The notes beneath the pieces are model-generated. The model was not told the origin of the DNA, did no database searches, and saw nothing but the letters and a program-made list of their open reading frames with translations. Both the position numbers and the translations under genes were made by a program. A DNA stretch of 64,000 nt, taken from positions 2,406,501-2,470,500 of the forward strand of contig CM067064.1 of the NCBI GenBank assembly GCA_033980235.1, written 5' to 3'. Of the stretch, positions 11,815 to 22,343 are shown piece after piece (position 1 is the first letter of the stretch; every line of letters begins with the position of its first letter). The DNA comes from Diadema setosum. Its lineage: Eukaryota > Echinodermata > Echinoidea > Diadematoida > Diadematidae.

Positions 11815-12058
11815 GAAGAGTTTGTTCGCAAAAACCGGTAAGTCCATTTTTGAAGATTTTGAAGTTCGGTCTCTGTCATAAAGTACAAAATAATACTTTT
11901 TAAACGATATATTGGTGACTACATACAAAGGTACATGTTTGAAGTTATGGTCAAAAGAAGCAAATTTTTTTTATTATTCTCTTTAGTTTTCTTTACCTTT
12001 AATCGCAAATATCTCCATTTGGAGATCCATCCACTTATCGGTTTTTGCGAACAAACTC

Positions 12059-12061
<3 letters not shown>
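11815..12061. mobile_element. Small TIR MITE inside (AT)n, unit 2 only
   Basis: The ends are inverted repeats: GAAGAGTTTGTTCGCAAAAA starts at 11815 and its complement ends at 12061. The match continues to about 29 bp with one mismatch (CCGGTAAGT against CCGATAAGT). The element is 247 bp, has no coding capacity and is flanked by TA on both sides. Its class is not determined; TA flanks would suit Tc1/mariner. Confidence 0.8.
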
Positions 12062-12099
<38 letters not shown>

Positions 12100-12364
12100 T
12101 TGGTGTGCATACATCTTATAAACGGGCCACTTATTATCGAATAAGAAAAACCCGACTCAAAACAACAACAAAAAGGAAGCAAAATATCATAACCCTAATC
12201 GCTGAAAACGAAAAATCTCAAACAGTGGCAGTAGGTGTGCTCTTTTCACAGGATTTACGAGTTTAAGAGATTCTTTAGAATCGCAACTCATGCTCTGTTA
12301 TCAGACTTATTCACCAAAATAATGACATGAAACCAACCATCAATGACATGAAACCATCAAATCA

Positions 12365-13708
12365 CCTAGGCCCATGATATACATTTATATCTAACTGCCA
12401 TATTTATGTATAAACACATTCGAAATTTATTACCATTTTTCCATAATGCCCTAGTAACCAATGACCATATTCACCCATACCCTACCCGTCGTTCCCATGA
12501 TTTACTTGCTCAAAAGTCGATTAGACATCACGGTCCGGATACATGGAACACTCTTCCTGAGGAGTTGAAACAGTGTACCTCCTTGTTTCATTCAAAGCAA
12601 ACTTAAAGAAGCATATTTTACTGCAGTATACTTCAAATACGAGTTAAGCATGAATAATTTATATGAATCATGTTGGTCTCCCGATAGCAACATCCATATA
12701 TTATGTCGTTCACTCTTCCAGCAAACCAATTTCATTATTCTAAATTCCAGCCTATCTGCCCCAGTGCACTTTCAAGCACCTGCACGCACATTCACCACCA
12801 TCACACATCAGAGTTTAGTTTCCCCTGCTATCTTCGCAGCAGAATTTGTCTTGTTACACATTTAATACGTCCCTACCTTTTCCTCGGGCCGGCCATCTTT
12901 TCAAGCAATGCTTACAATGGCGGCCCTCTGCATTATCGCTTCTTAAATGTAATATTGTTATTGTAATCCCTGCTGCATAGACATGCATACCGTAATACTA
13001 TATCATTAATTTCCTTTATCGTTGTTTATGCAAGTCAAACGACTCTGTTTCAAATACAGTCAAACCTGCCTTAGCGGCCACCTCTCTATAGCGGCCACCT
13101 GTCTATAGCGGCCACTGAAAAATCCCCCCGAGAGAAAAGCCATGTTAAAGACCCTGTGTATAGCGGCCACCTGTCTAACGCGGCCAGCGGCCACAAATTT
13201 TGTTTCCCGCGGTAGATTTTAACCTGTCTATAGCGGCCAAAAACCCGATGGAGTGGTAGCCGAGCTGATAATTCAGGGTGTTTTTCTGCTTTTTAGCTGT
13301 GCCAGTCATTTCTGGGCAACATTCAGTGATCGCCACCGTTGCATTCATTACTTATTCAGTCACAATAATGCACTAATTCATGACTGTGCACATGCTACAT
13401 CTAGTGTACTGTGCAACAATTTCATAAACACCGGCATTGTTCTATGCATGATACACACGTGTGCATACGTACACACATAAATGTACATGTATATACAACG
13501 ATGATACATGTACATGTAGGCAATGCACACAAAGTTGGATTACCTGTCTATAGCGACCACCTGTCTATAACGGCCACTTTTTCCGTATCCCTTGGGTGGC
13601 CGCTATAGACAGGTTTGACTGTATACTTTGTATGTTTCCCATGTTCATGATTATGTAATTTATGTATATTGATTTGCAGAAAATAAAGTATCTATCAAAC
13701 TATCAAAC
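12365..13708 (+). mobile_element. 5'-truncated LINE fragment abutting exon B2
   Basis: This insertion is absent from units 1 and 3. The ORF from 12406 to 12606 carries LINE RT C-terminal marks: 'KHIRNLLPFFHNA', 'YPTRRSHDLL', 'GPDTWNTLPEEL'. The 3' end is 'aaataaagtatctatcaaac' with a TATCAAAC-type tail at 13691-13708. It landed exactly at the B2 splice donor and is interrupted by the MITE at 13057-13621. The host intron resumes on the low side at 'aaaccatcaaatcacctag'. Confidence 0.75.
13057..13621. mobile_element. TA-flanked TIR MITE (GCGGCCAC repeats)
   Basis: The ends are CAGTCAAACCTG and CAGGTTTGACTG, flanked by TA duplications at 13055-13056 and 13622-13623. The motif 'ctgtctatagcggccac' recurs near both ends, mostly in direct orientation on the left and inverted at the far right. 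The element is 565 bp with no transposase. TIR style and TA target suggest a pogo/Tigger-like non-autonomous family (inference). It sits inside the LINE fragment, so it is the younger insertion. Confidence 0.85.
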
Positions 13709-13960
13709 CTAAGACTTGAACTGTGAAGCCACAGACGTTCTGATTTCCGTTGTTGTCTGTTGCCGTGTAAGTCACAGTTGTTGGTGGGCCTCCTGCATAA
13801 AAGTTGGATCCACTTTGTATCGACGAAACCAGCGAGGCAATACCATATGTATCACTTGCTGTGGCTGGTTCCCATGTAACAGGTGCCAAAGAGCAAGCGG
13901 ATGGTCCAACAGTCAGCAGGATGTTGTCTGGGCACACCAATGTCGGCGGTGTATTGTCGA
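13709..13960 (-). CDS. HYR-domain exon B2, donor altered by LINE insertion
   Basis: This internal exon encodes an 84-codon type-B HYR domain (VDNTPPTLVCPDNI... to ...NVCGFTVQVLG), open throughout and with phase 1 at both ends. The acceptor TCACTCCTAG is intact. The donor side is unusual: in B1 it is GTAAGT and in B3 GTGATT, but here a LINE 3' tail abuts the exon and the donor reads TTAG|GTTTGATAG. GT is kept while positions +3 to +6 are lost. An extra unpaired cysteine (SACSLAP) replaces AGS or DDS. Splicing of this exon may be weak or shifted, and it may be skipped without a frameshift. Confidence 0.8.
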
Positions 13961-14234
13961 CTAGGAGTGATGGGGGAAAATAGAGGAGTTATTAGTGTTT
14001 ATCGACAGTCTGCCATACGTAGAAAGGATTTAATGTGCTGCCAAGAAAAGTGATATTTTTCACTGTATCCCCACCACCAGCACTACAACCATTAAAACCA
14101 CCACAACGTAAAGTAAGAATAAAAAAAGAATCAAGGATGACATTTATTTTTCTGCGCTCAGTACATAAAGGAAAAAGTTAGCATGAATAACCCGCGAGTG
14201 ATAAGCTGTCAATCTGTGAAGTTCATTCTAAGGC

Positions 14235-14592
14235 AAAATAGGAAAAAATAGAGGGGTCATCCCACTACACCGACACCAACGAGTCAAACAGCCCACGAGT
14301 TCGACATTGAAAACAGGTCCATGAGTCATACAGCTCACTAGTCATACAGCCCTTGAGTTCGACACTAGGAAAATAAAGCCCATGAGTTCGACACTATCTA
14401 AAAACAGCCCACTAGTTCGACAAATATAACACGGGGCTTATTGTGTCGGTTTCGTGGGCATTGTTAGCTTTAAAAGTGTCGAGCTAATGGGCTGTATAAT
14501 TCGTGAGCTGTATAACTCATGGACTGTATGACTTGTAAGCTGTATGATTCATGGGCTGTATGACTCGTGGGTGTCGGTCTCGTGACGTGCAC
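14235..14592. mobile_element. Foldback palindrome with GAGTTCGACA motifs, unit 2
   Basis: This is a palindromic element. The left half repeats 'agcccacgagttcgaca' and 'gagtcatacagc'; the right half carries their complements ('tgtcgagctaatgggctgt', 'gctgtatgactcgtg'). The outer ends are 'caccgacacc' and 'gggtgtcggt'. The same element is at 19630-19985. Unit 1 lacks it at the matching site near 6940, which shows an insertion. It has no ORF. Confidence 0.8.
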
Positions 14593-14999
14593 CCAAAATA
14601 GATTATGGTGTGAGGCTCGTACACGATGTCAAACCTCCACGGATCGTACATAAGAAGGTACTTTTTCATAAGAAGAATGGAGATCGAACCGAAGAAATTC
14701 TTTATCAGGACTTGTCTTATCCCGAAAAAAAAAAACCGAATAAAAACGGAAAAATCATGAACATTTACATTTTCCTTCATAGTGTACATAATGTTTATAT
14801 AAAATAAATGAAGAGAAGAGAAGTGAAAATAAATACATCCGGCGGAATGAAACAGAATGTTAGAAGCCGAATTGCATGACTTTCTTTGTTCTGCTTTTCT
14901 GGAACGAAGAGAGTATACGCGCAGTGCCTTGGGTGGAGTGATGGTATGAGTCCCATCTAATACATTTAATATTCAATATTCAACTATATTTTCACCTCC

Positions 15000-15960
15000 A
15001 TCAAATAAACAAAGAAATTATATACATTGCATATGTACAGGATATTTGTAATTCTTACAGAACATAATTTGACAAGGTACATAAATATGAAAATGAGAAG
15101 TAGATGCGATTATGAGTAGATTATGAGTAGATTATGAGTAGATTCAATAGAGTTTGACAAGAAGGTGCAGGAGAATAGTAAGGAACTGGATAGACAATGA
15201 AACGATACTAGTAAGTTCGTGGGAAAAAAGTCAGACTTCCTGGATGTACGTCAGTTAAGAAATGAACCTCTTGTAGCCTGTTCAGGATATAAAGCATTCA
15301 ATATGGTATATGGAACAACGTTAGGAATACCACATCAGAGGAGAGACATGTTGTTACATTGTAGAACACACGAGTGCTTTCTACAGTCCCTCCTCGAAGA
15401 TGATATCTTGCCACAAAACCACGTACATTGTGAACCATTTCTCATAGAAACGTGAATATGTAAATTTCCAGTGAAGCAAATGACCAAGCTTCTCAGTTGC
15501 CATGAAATGTTGATAATATTTTCTTCATGTACGACATTATGATGCTTCAAGTGCTTTGAGCAAGGCTTTTCACGTTGTTAGTTAAGTCGCAGTCCGGCGA
15601 CCGCAGCATAGATGAGAGTATAGTACCCACATAAATATTACAATACAATGGCGATATAACAAGTAATATACTGTATGAGTTTAGCGGGAAAGGTCGAACG
15701 CAGCGAGTAAAATGCCCAAAGATAAAGCGTACGCATAGCGTAGGCAAAGAGGATTGGCAATATTGTTCCTTTATGGTGAACATCTTTAGTGTCTTCTAGG
15801 AAACAGCATGTCTCGCCAAAAGAGAACAAGCATTCCGCTATCACCCGGTTTTGTGAAAGGTAACTCTGACCGTCTTCCCTAAAGTCGTATAGGCCAATTA
15901 CACTTACCTGGTGCCTCTGTAAATTGATAGAAAGAATGATATAGGTTTGGAATCTGGGGA
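15000..15960 (-). other. Intron between A3 and B2, gene-free
   Basis: The first part (15000-15590) is homologous to 7360-7975. The later part (15600-15960) is homologous to 20865-21215. Nothing coding is supported, apart from a speculative 9-nt splice-flanked segment near 15910 described under findings. Confidence 0.6.
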
Positions 15961-17084
15961 AAATACATGTACATGCAGCATCGATTTTTCGTTTGAATGG
16001 TTTGGTTTATTTTATGTGACGGTGTGAGCTCTTCGGTGAGGGAGCAAAGCGACCGAGCGGGGGAGGGGGTGGAAGGGGCTACCCCTTCCCCGGCATAGGG
16101 ACTTTTTGTAAAAACAGAGTATGAAAGTTGCGTTTATAGAGCATTTAAATCAAATTTCTAGGGAATTAAACATAGTTAAAAGAAATCACTGCGAACGACT
16201 ATAATCATAACTAATGCAAAATATTCACTTTACTATAAGTATGGACATAGCGAGAGAGCCACTCTCATTTTGCCATTCGTCTGAAATGTATCAATTAATA
16301 GCTAAAACAAAATCACTTTGTTCGAGCAATAAAAATTATTCCTGTGTTACAAGAAAGCATGGAAGAAAAGGAAAAATGTATGGTTTACTAAAGGTATATT
16401 CCACGGGACACACTCGAGGACGCGAGGCTACCATCTATGCACTAAATCTACTCGTAAGTAAATATTAGTGTATACAATGTGTATTGTTAGTGAATTATAA
16501 TTTTCGCTCCGTTAGGGCCAAAAATATTGCATTTTCAGTTATGAAATTGATAACTTTTACACAAGAAAAATACCTTCATTGTTCAGTTTGGTCTTAAAAT
16601 AATTGATTAATTATTTGTTTGTTTGTGTGTTCTATCTTTTTTTTTTTTACTGGTAGCCCAAGGGAGGGGGAGGTTAAACCCGCTACCCCCCCCCCCCCCC
16701 CCCCCCTCTGTAGATCTGCCACTGCACAATGCCGGCGCACAGGATTGCCAACCAGGACCAATAGCAAGACGAAACTGGGTACACCTTATAGGGGCGCAAT
16801 CACCAGATGCTGACGCAATGGAGAATCTATGGGATGTTATCCAGACAGCCCTCACCAAGGCCCGACCAACTTAAGGTCGGGGGCAGCATCATCCAAAAAA
16901 CCAACAGGTCATTTGAAATTTAAAAAAAAAAAAGCGATTGTTCCCGAAATCTGGTGTACCACGCGTTAAACTCACGGCGGATTACAGCATTTCGCTGTCG
17001 TCAATCAAAACAATACTGTGGACAGGAATAAAATTGAATTAAAAAAGGCCTAACCCTAAAAAAAAAGACATAAAAAACTCTTAC

Positions 17085-17342
17085 CTATCATCACTGACAA
17101 TCTGAATACACACTGCCGGTAATTGCTGTACGGGTCAGTTGCAGTGTACAAGATGGTAGCGGAAGAGCCTGTTCTAAACAAGGTGCCACTGGGAAAGTTT
17201 GGCGCAGAGATTGTGGGAGCAATACCAGAATTATCGGTCGCGGTTGGTTGCTCCCATGTAACTACTTGTCCAAATACTGAAGAATCAACAGTTATTTCTA
17301 TGTCAGCTGGACAGAAAGTAAAGACCGGAGCTATACTGTCGA
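17085..17342 (-). CDS. HYR-domain exon A3 (internal exon)
   Basis: This internal exon encodes an 86-codon type-A HYR domain with an intact frame, acceptor TTTCTCCTCAG and donor ATAG|GTAAGA, both phase 1. Its first 50 codons are nearly the same as in A2. The last third has many replacements: FFAT to LFRT, IVYTAID to ILYTATD, YDNQQQC to YSNYRQC and TFTVSL to VFRLSV. The paired cysteines and the DPY turn are kept. The HYR signature FTV reads FRL here, so the last beta strand has changed polarity. Confidence 0.85.
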
Positions 17343-18736
17343 CTGAGGAGAAAGCAGACAACAGATGAGAAATGACCACCGCAGTAATTACATGGAGGCT
17401 AATGAGAGGTATATTTCTTGAGTGGCAATGTACGATGAGACATGAATTTGTGCTGTAAATATCGATGTTCTCCTTACGAACTGCATAAAATTGTTTGCTT
17501 TATACAGCCTGTTCTAGCGGTAATTCAGTCAAAATATGTTAATACTACATAATAAAGAAAGTTTTTTTTTCTATTAAATATTCCTTCTAATGCTCAAACA
17601 CTGTTTATATGGAAGCTAATGCATGAAAAGGACAATTTTTTTTTTATTAATGCATTTACACCGTGTAATTTTATCAAACAAAACTCGGTCAATATACACA
17701 TCTCACCTCAACCAAAGTATTTTTGAGTTGGTCAACAGCCCACACTAACAGATTGTCTCTATAGCTACAGTTTCAAAAGCTCTTGATTGCAAATCCTCTC
17801 AAAATATGGAAGAGCGACAGTTTAGAATAAACCTGACATTCATGGCAGGATCCTGAGATCTTACAATCAGCTAAAGGATTGTGGAAATGAATCGTCCCGA
17901 ATAATCTGAATAAAGTGAATTTCCACGCGGTTTAAATCGTCGCAGGGTAAAGAATAAGCAAACAGACCCTATAAGAAATATAGTCCTTGTTAATCTAACA
18001 ACAGTCAGTATAGAATTTGCCGGACACTTTACTTGGAAAACAGTCAAATACTCTTCCTTGTCCATTAGACCAGCGTATAAAGACTTAATGCATTTACACC
18101 GTGCAATTATATCAAACGAAACTCGGTCAATATACACATCTCAGTTCAAGCAAAGTATTTTTGAGTTTGTCAACAGCTCACACTATTAAACAGATTGTCT
18201 CTATAGCTACAGTTTCAAATGCTCTTGATTGCAAAATCCTCTCAAAATATGAAAGAGCGACAATTTAGAAAAACCTGACATTCTTTGCAGGATCTTAAGA
18301 TTTTACAATTAGCTTAAGGATTGTGGAATTGAATCGCCCCGAATAATCTGAATTAAGTGAATTTCCATGCGGTTTAGATCTTCGCAGGTTAAAGAATAAG
18401 CAAACATACTATAAGAAATATAGTCCTTGTTAATCTAACAATAGTTAGTATAGAATTTGCAGCCAACTTTACTTGGCAAACCGTCAAATACTTTTGCTTG
18501 TCCATTAGACTATCTTATAAAGACTTTTCCCTCTATTCTTCTCATAAAAAAGTAAAAAAGTAGAAAACAGAACCAAGATATTTAGATATTTGAACCAAAA
18601 TGTCTAAATAAAAGTTCACGTATTTTCAGACGTGTTCTTATCTTTGCCATCATCTTTAGGTCATCTAGTTTCCCAAACTTTGGAATTAAAGGCAGTCCAA
18701 GCCAATGATCAGTACTAAGGCTAGTATAATATATAT

Positions 18737-18737
<1 letters not shown>

Positions 18738-18775
<38 letters not shown>

Positions 18776-18798
18776 CATATAAATATAAATTATACTAT

Positions 18799-18838
<40 letters not shown>
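18738..18838. repeat. Two (AT)n tracts, unit 3
   Basis: Two (AT)n tracts (18738-18770 and 18805-18838) are separated by 'catacatataaatataaatt'. They correspond to the (AT)n site of the other units, without the MITE or the LINE. Confidence 0.9.
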
Positions 18839-18840
<2 letters not shown>

Positions 18841-19083
18841 TTGGTGTGCATACATCTTATAAACGGACCACTTATTATCGAATAAGAAAAACCCGACTCA
18901 AAACAACAACAAAAAGGAAGCAAAATATCATAACCCTAATCGCTGATAACGAAAAATCTCAAATAGTTGCAGTAGGTGTGCTCTTTCACAAGATTTAGGA
19001 GTTTAAGAGATTCTTTAGAACCGCAACTCATGCTCTGTTATCAGACTTATTCACCAAAATAATGACATGAAACCATCAATCAC

Positions 19084-19335
19084 CTAAGACTTGAACTGTG
19101 AAGCTACAGACGTTCTGATTTCCGTTGTTGTCTGTTGCCTCGTAAGTCACAGTTGTTGGTGGGCCTCCTGCATAAAAGTTGGATCCACTTTGTATTGACG
19201 AAACCAGCGAGGCAATACCATATGTATCACTTGCTGTGGCTGGTTCCCATGTAACAGGTACCAAGGAGTCATCGGTTGGACCAACTGTCAGCAGGATGTT
19301 GTCTGGGCACACCAATGTCGGCGGTGTATTGTCGA
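19084..19335 (-). CDS. HYR-domain exon B3 (internal exon)
   Basis: This internal exon encodes an 84-codon type-B HYR domain, the most upstream coding exon of this gene in the window. The acceptor is CATCACTCCTAG before TCGACAAT. The donor is CTTAG|GTGATT, weaker than the GTAAGT of B1. It shares YAGGPP and NVC with B2, so the two are sister copies. Compared with B2 there are 12 nucleotide differences, 8 of them replacement changes (for example TDDS against SACS, YEAT against YTAT). The exon before it, which must end in phase 1, is not found in this window. Confidence 0.86.
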
Positions 19336-19629
19336 CTAGGAGTGATGGGGAAAAATGAAGGAGGTTTATCAGTGTTTATCGACAGTCTGCCATACGTAGA
19401 AAGGATTTAATGTGCTGCCAAGAATAGTGATATTTTTCACTGTATCCCCACCACCAATACTACAACCATTAAAACCACCGCAAGGTAAAGTAAAAAAAAA
19501 AAAAAAATCAAGGATGACATTTATTTTTCTGCGCTCAGTACATAAAGGAAAAAGTTAGCATGAATAACCCGCGAGTGATAAGCTGTCAATCTGTGAAGTT
19601 CATTCTAAGGCAAAATAGGAAAAAATAGA

Positions 19630-19985
19630 GGGGTCATCCCACTACACCGACACCAGCGAGTCAAACAGCCCACAAGTTCGACATTGAAAACAGGTCCATG
19701 AGTCATACAGCTTACGAGTCATACAGCCCTTGAGTTCGACACTAGGAAAATAAAGCCCATGAGTTCGACACTATCTAAAAACAGCCCACGAGTTCGACAA
19801 ATATAACACGGGGCTTATTGTGTCGGTCTCGTGGGCCTTGTTAGCTTTAATAGTGTCGAGCTAATGGGCTGTATAATTCGTGAGCTGTATAACTCATGAT
19901 GGACTGTATGACTCGTGAGCTGTATGACTCATGCCCCCATCGGGCTGTATGACTCGTGGGTGTCGGTCTCGTGACGTGCACCCAA
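19630..19985. mobile_element. Foldback palindrome with GAGTTCGACA motifs, unit 3
   Basis: This is the second copy of the element at 14235-14592, in the same position relative to its B exon. A small 'catgcccccatcgg' insertion sits near 19930. Presence in units 2 and 3 only supports these being the most recent duplicates. Confidence 0.8.
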
Positions 19986-20372
19986 AATAGATTATGGTAT
20001 AGGCTCGTCCACAATGTCAAACCTCCACGGATCGTGCATAAGAAAGTATTGTTTTCATTAGAAGAATGGAGATTGAACCGAAGAAATTTCTTTATCAGGA
20101 CTTGTCATATCCCGAAAAAACAGAATAAAAACGGAAAAATCATAAACATTTATTTTCCTTCATTGTGTACATAATGTATAAAGTGAATTATTTCGCACAT
20201 AAATATTCATTTAATATTGGGTATGTAGATTTTCATTGAGGCAAATGGCCAAGCTTATCAGTTACCATGAGATATTGATAATAGTTTCTTTATGTACAAC
20301 ATTATATTGCTTCAAGTGCTATAGGAGCAAGGCTTTTCACGCAGTCCGGCGACCGCAGCATATAGATGAGAG

Positions 20373-20865
20373 TAAGCACCAAAATTATATAGATGATGAC
20401 TGGCGGGGGAGGGAACATACCGAATGTTCTACCCGAAGGGTTTGAAATGCTATTGAGGGAGATTATAAGTCCCTCGACTTCGTCTCGGGACTTATAGCCT
20501 CCCGAATTAGCATTTCAAACCCTGAGGGTGGAACGTTTGGTACATGTTCCCGACAACAAAAGTCATCATCTGTTACATTATATGGGTTAGTCAAATACGT
20601 CAAACACGTCAACATCACCCACCAGCACAACGCACTCGATCGCGCCGATCGCTCGCGCTTCGCATGATCGCCCACGCAAAGCCAAATTCACTGTGCGCGC
20701 GCGGTCCTATAGGCCTTCTGTCAAATTTTGTTACGTGAAAATATTTCCCATGGGAGACATTATACAAGAATGTTCACCCATGGGCGAACATAACGAATGT
20801 ACCTCCATCACGTGACTGTGTTTAGCCAATCACTAACCGGTATTTGAATAACCCAATTAATGTAA
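20373..20865. repeat. Hairpin-bearing insertion, unit 3
   Basis: This is a copy of the block at 8005-8450. The hairpin is better preserved here because the loop contains 'aagtccctcgacttcg' and its near-complement 'cgtctcgggactt'. It is followed by the same 'ccatcacgtgactgt' tail. Confidence 0.6.
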
Positions 20866-21224
20866 AATAATACAATACAATGGCGATATATATAATAAGC
20901 AATATACAAATGTAATGTATGAATATAGAAGGAATGGTCGAAGGCGGCGAGAGAACGCCCAGATAAAGCGAACGCATAACGTAGGCAGACGATTGGGCAA
21001 AATGGTTCCTTTATGATGAACATCTTTAGTGTCTTCTAGGAAACAGCATGTCTCGCCAAAAGAGAACAAGCATTCCACTATCACCCGGTTTTTGAAAGGT
21101 ATCTCTGACCATCTTCCCTAAGGTCGTATAGGCCAATTACACTTATCTGGTGCCTCTGTAAATTGATGGAAAGAATGATTAACAATAGATAGGTTTGGAA
21201 TCTGGTGAAAGCACATGTACAGTA

Positions 21225-22164
21225 CTAGACCGGGGGCCCAGAGGATTTACTCAGCTGAAAAGGGTCACACTTTTTGATGGTCTATAAGGATGTGGCCAAG
21301 GGTCAATAAAATGAATTGCTGGCAAGTCACATCCTGTACCGTAAGCCTAGGGGCCACAGAAAGGGGCCCCGAAAAATGGATTTATTCAGCCGAAGGGGGT
21401 CACGGACAAAAGTTGGTGGATACTGTTCCTTTGGGTGTACTTATCATGAAAACAGCAATGCCAGCTATTTTATCCTGTACGGGGCTCCAGACAGTAGCCC
21501 CAAAGGGCCCCACCCATATGGTGTTATTCAGCTGAAAAGGGTCACGGCTAATTTCTTTTGCAATGGAAGTAGTACCCATCAGAGATATCCAAAACACCAA
21601 TGCCAGCTATTTTATCCTGTACGGTGCCCCAGACAGTAGCCCCAAAGTGCCCCACCCCCTATAGGCCCTACGTACAAACACACACATACATTGATTTTAT
21701 TCAGCTGAAAAGAGTCAAGGCTAATTTCTTTTGCAATGGTAGTATTACCCATCAGAGATATCCAAAACACCAAAGCCAGCTATTTATCCTGTACGGGGCC
21801 CCAGACAGTAGCCCCAAAGTGCCCCCCCCCCCCCCACACACACACACACACACACATTAGTTTCATGCAGCTGAAAAGGGTCACGGCTAATTTCTTTTGC
21901 AATGGAAGTAGTACCCATCAAAATAAAATACCAAAGCCAGTTATTTTATCCTGCACGGGGCCCCAGACAGTAACCCCAAATTGCCGCCTCACCGCCCCCC
22001 CCCCCCCCCCACACACACACACATTGATTTTATTCAGCTGAAAAGGGTCACGGCTACTTTCTTTTGCAATCGGAAGTAGTACACATCAGAGATATCTAAA
22101 ACACTAAAGCCAGTTATTTTATCCTGTACGGGGCCCCAGACAGTAGCCCCAAAGTGCCCCCCCC

Positions 22165-22212
<48 letters not shown>

Positions 22213-22340
22213 TGGTTTCATTCAGCCGAAAAGGATCACGGCTAATTTCTTTTGCAATGGAAGTAGTACCCATCTGTTACCCAAAATACCAAAGTCAGAT
22301 ATTTTATCCTGCACGGGGCCCCAGACAGTAGCTCCAAAGT
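21225..22340 (+). repeat. Left array of an about 110-150 bp repeat with (CA)n
   Basis: There are about seven degenerate tandem copies. Each reads roughly 'ttcagctgaaaagggtcacg', 'ttcttttgcaatggaagtag', 'acccatcagagatatcc', 'agctattttatcctgtacgg', 'ggccccagacagtagcccc', and most add a C-run plus (CA)n. Copy length varies mainly through the C/CA tract. The complementary array lies at 23050-25110, so the two form long inverted arms. Confidence 0.85.
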
Positions 22341-22343
22341 GCT

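Larger units (their letters stand above)
8930..15990 (-). repeat. Tandem duplication unit 2 (exons A2 and B2)
   Basis: The A2-to-A3 spacing is 7007 bp and the B2-to-B3 spacing is 5375 bp; the difference comes from unit-2-specific insertions. These are a TIR MITE at 11815-12061 and a LINE fragment with nested MITE at 12365-13708. Unit 2 shares the foldback palindrome with unit 3 and lacks the hairpin insertion of units 1 and 3. A minus-strand hAT-like end (CAGTGGCGGATCT at 9708-9720) followed by poly-C also recurs in unit 3 (16713-16725). The rest is AT-rich intron. Confidence 0.8.
16010..21215 (-). repeat. Tandem duplication unit 3 (exons A3 and B3)
   Basis: This is the rightmost and compact unit, without either LINE. 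Homology to unit 2 starts at the GACGGTGTGAG repeat (16015) and fades after 21215, just past the block shared with 15890-15960. Unit 3 carries both the foldback palindrome (shared with unit 2) and the hairpin insertion (shared with unit 1). Confidence 0.8.

Noticed and set aside
21400..22340. CRISPR-like array of regularly spaced repeats
   Set aside because: Units are 110-150 bp, spacers are microsatellites rather than unique sequence, and the context is animal-type DNA.
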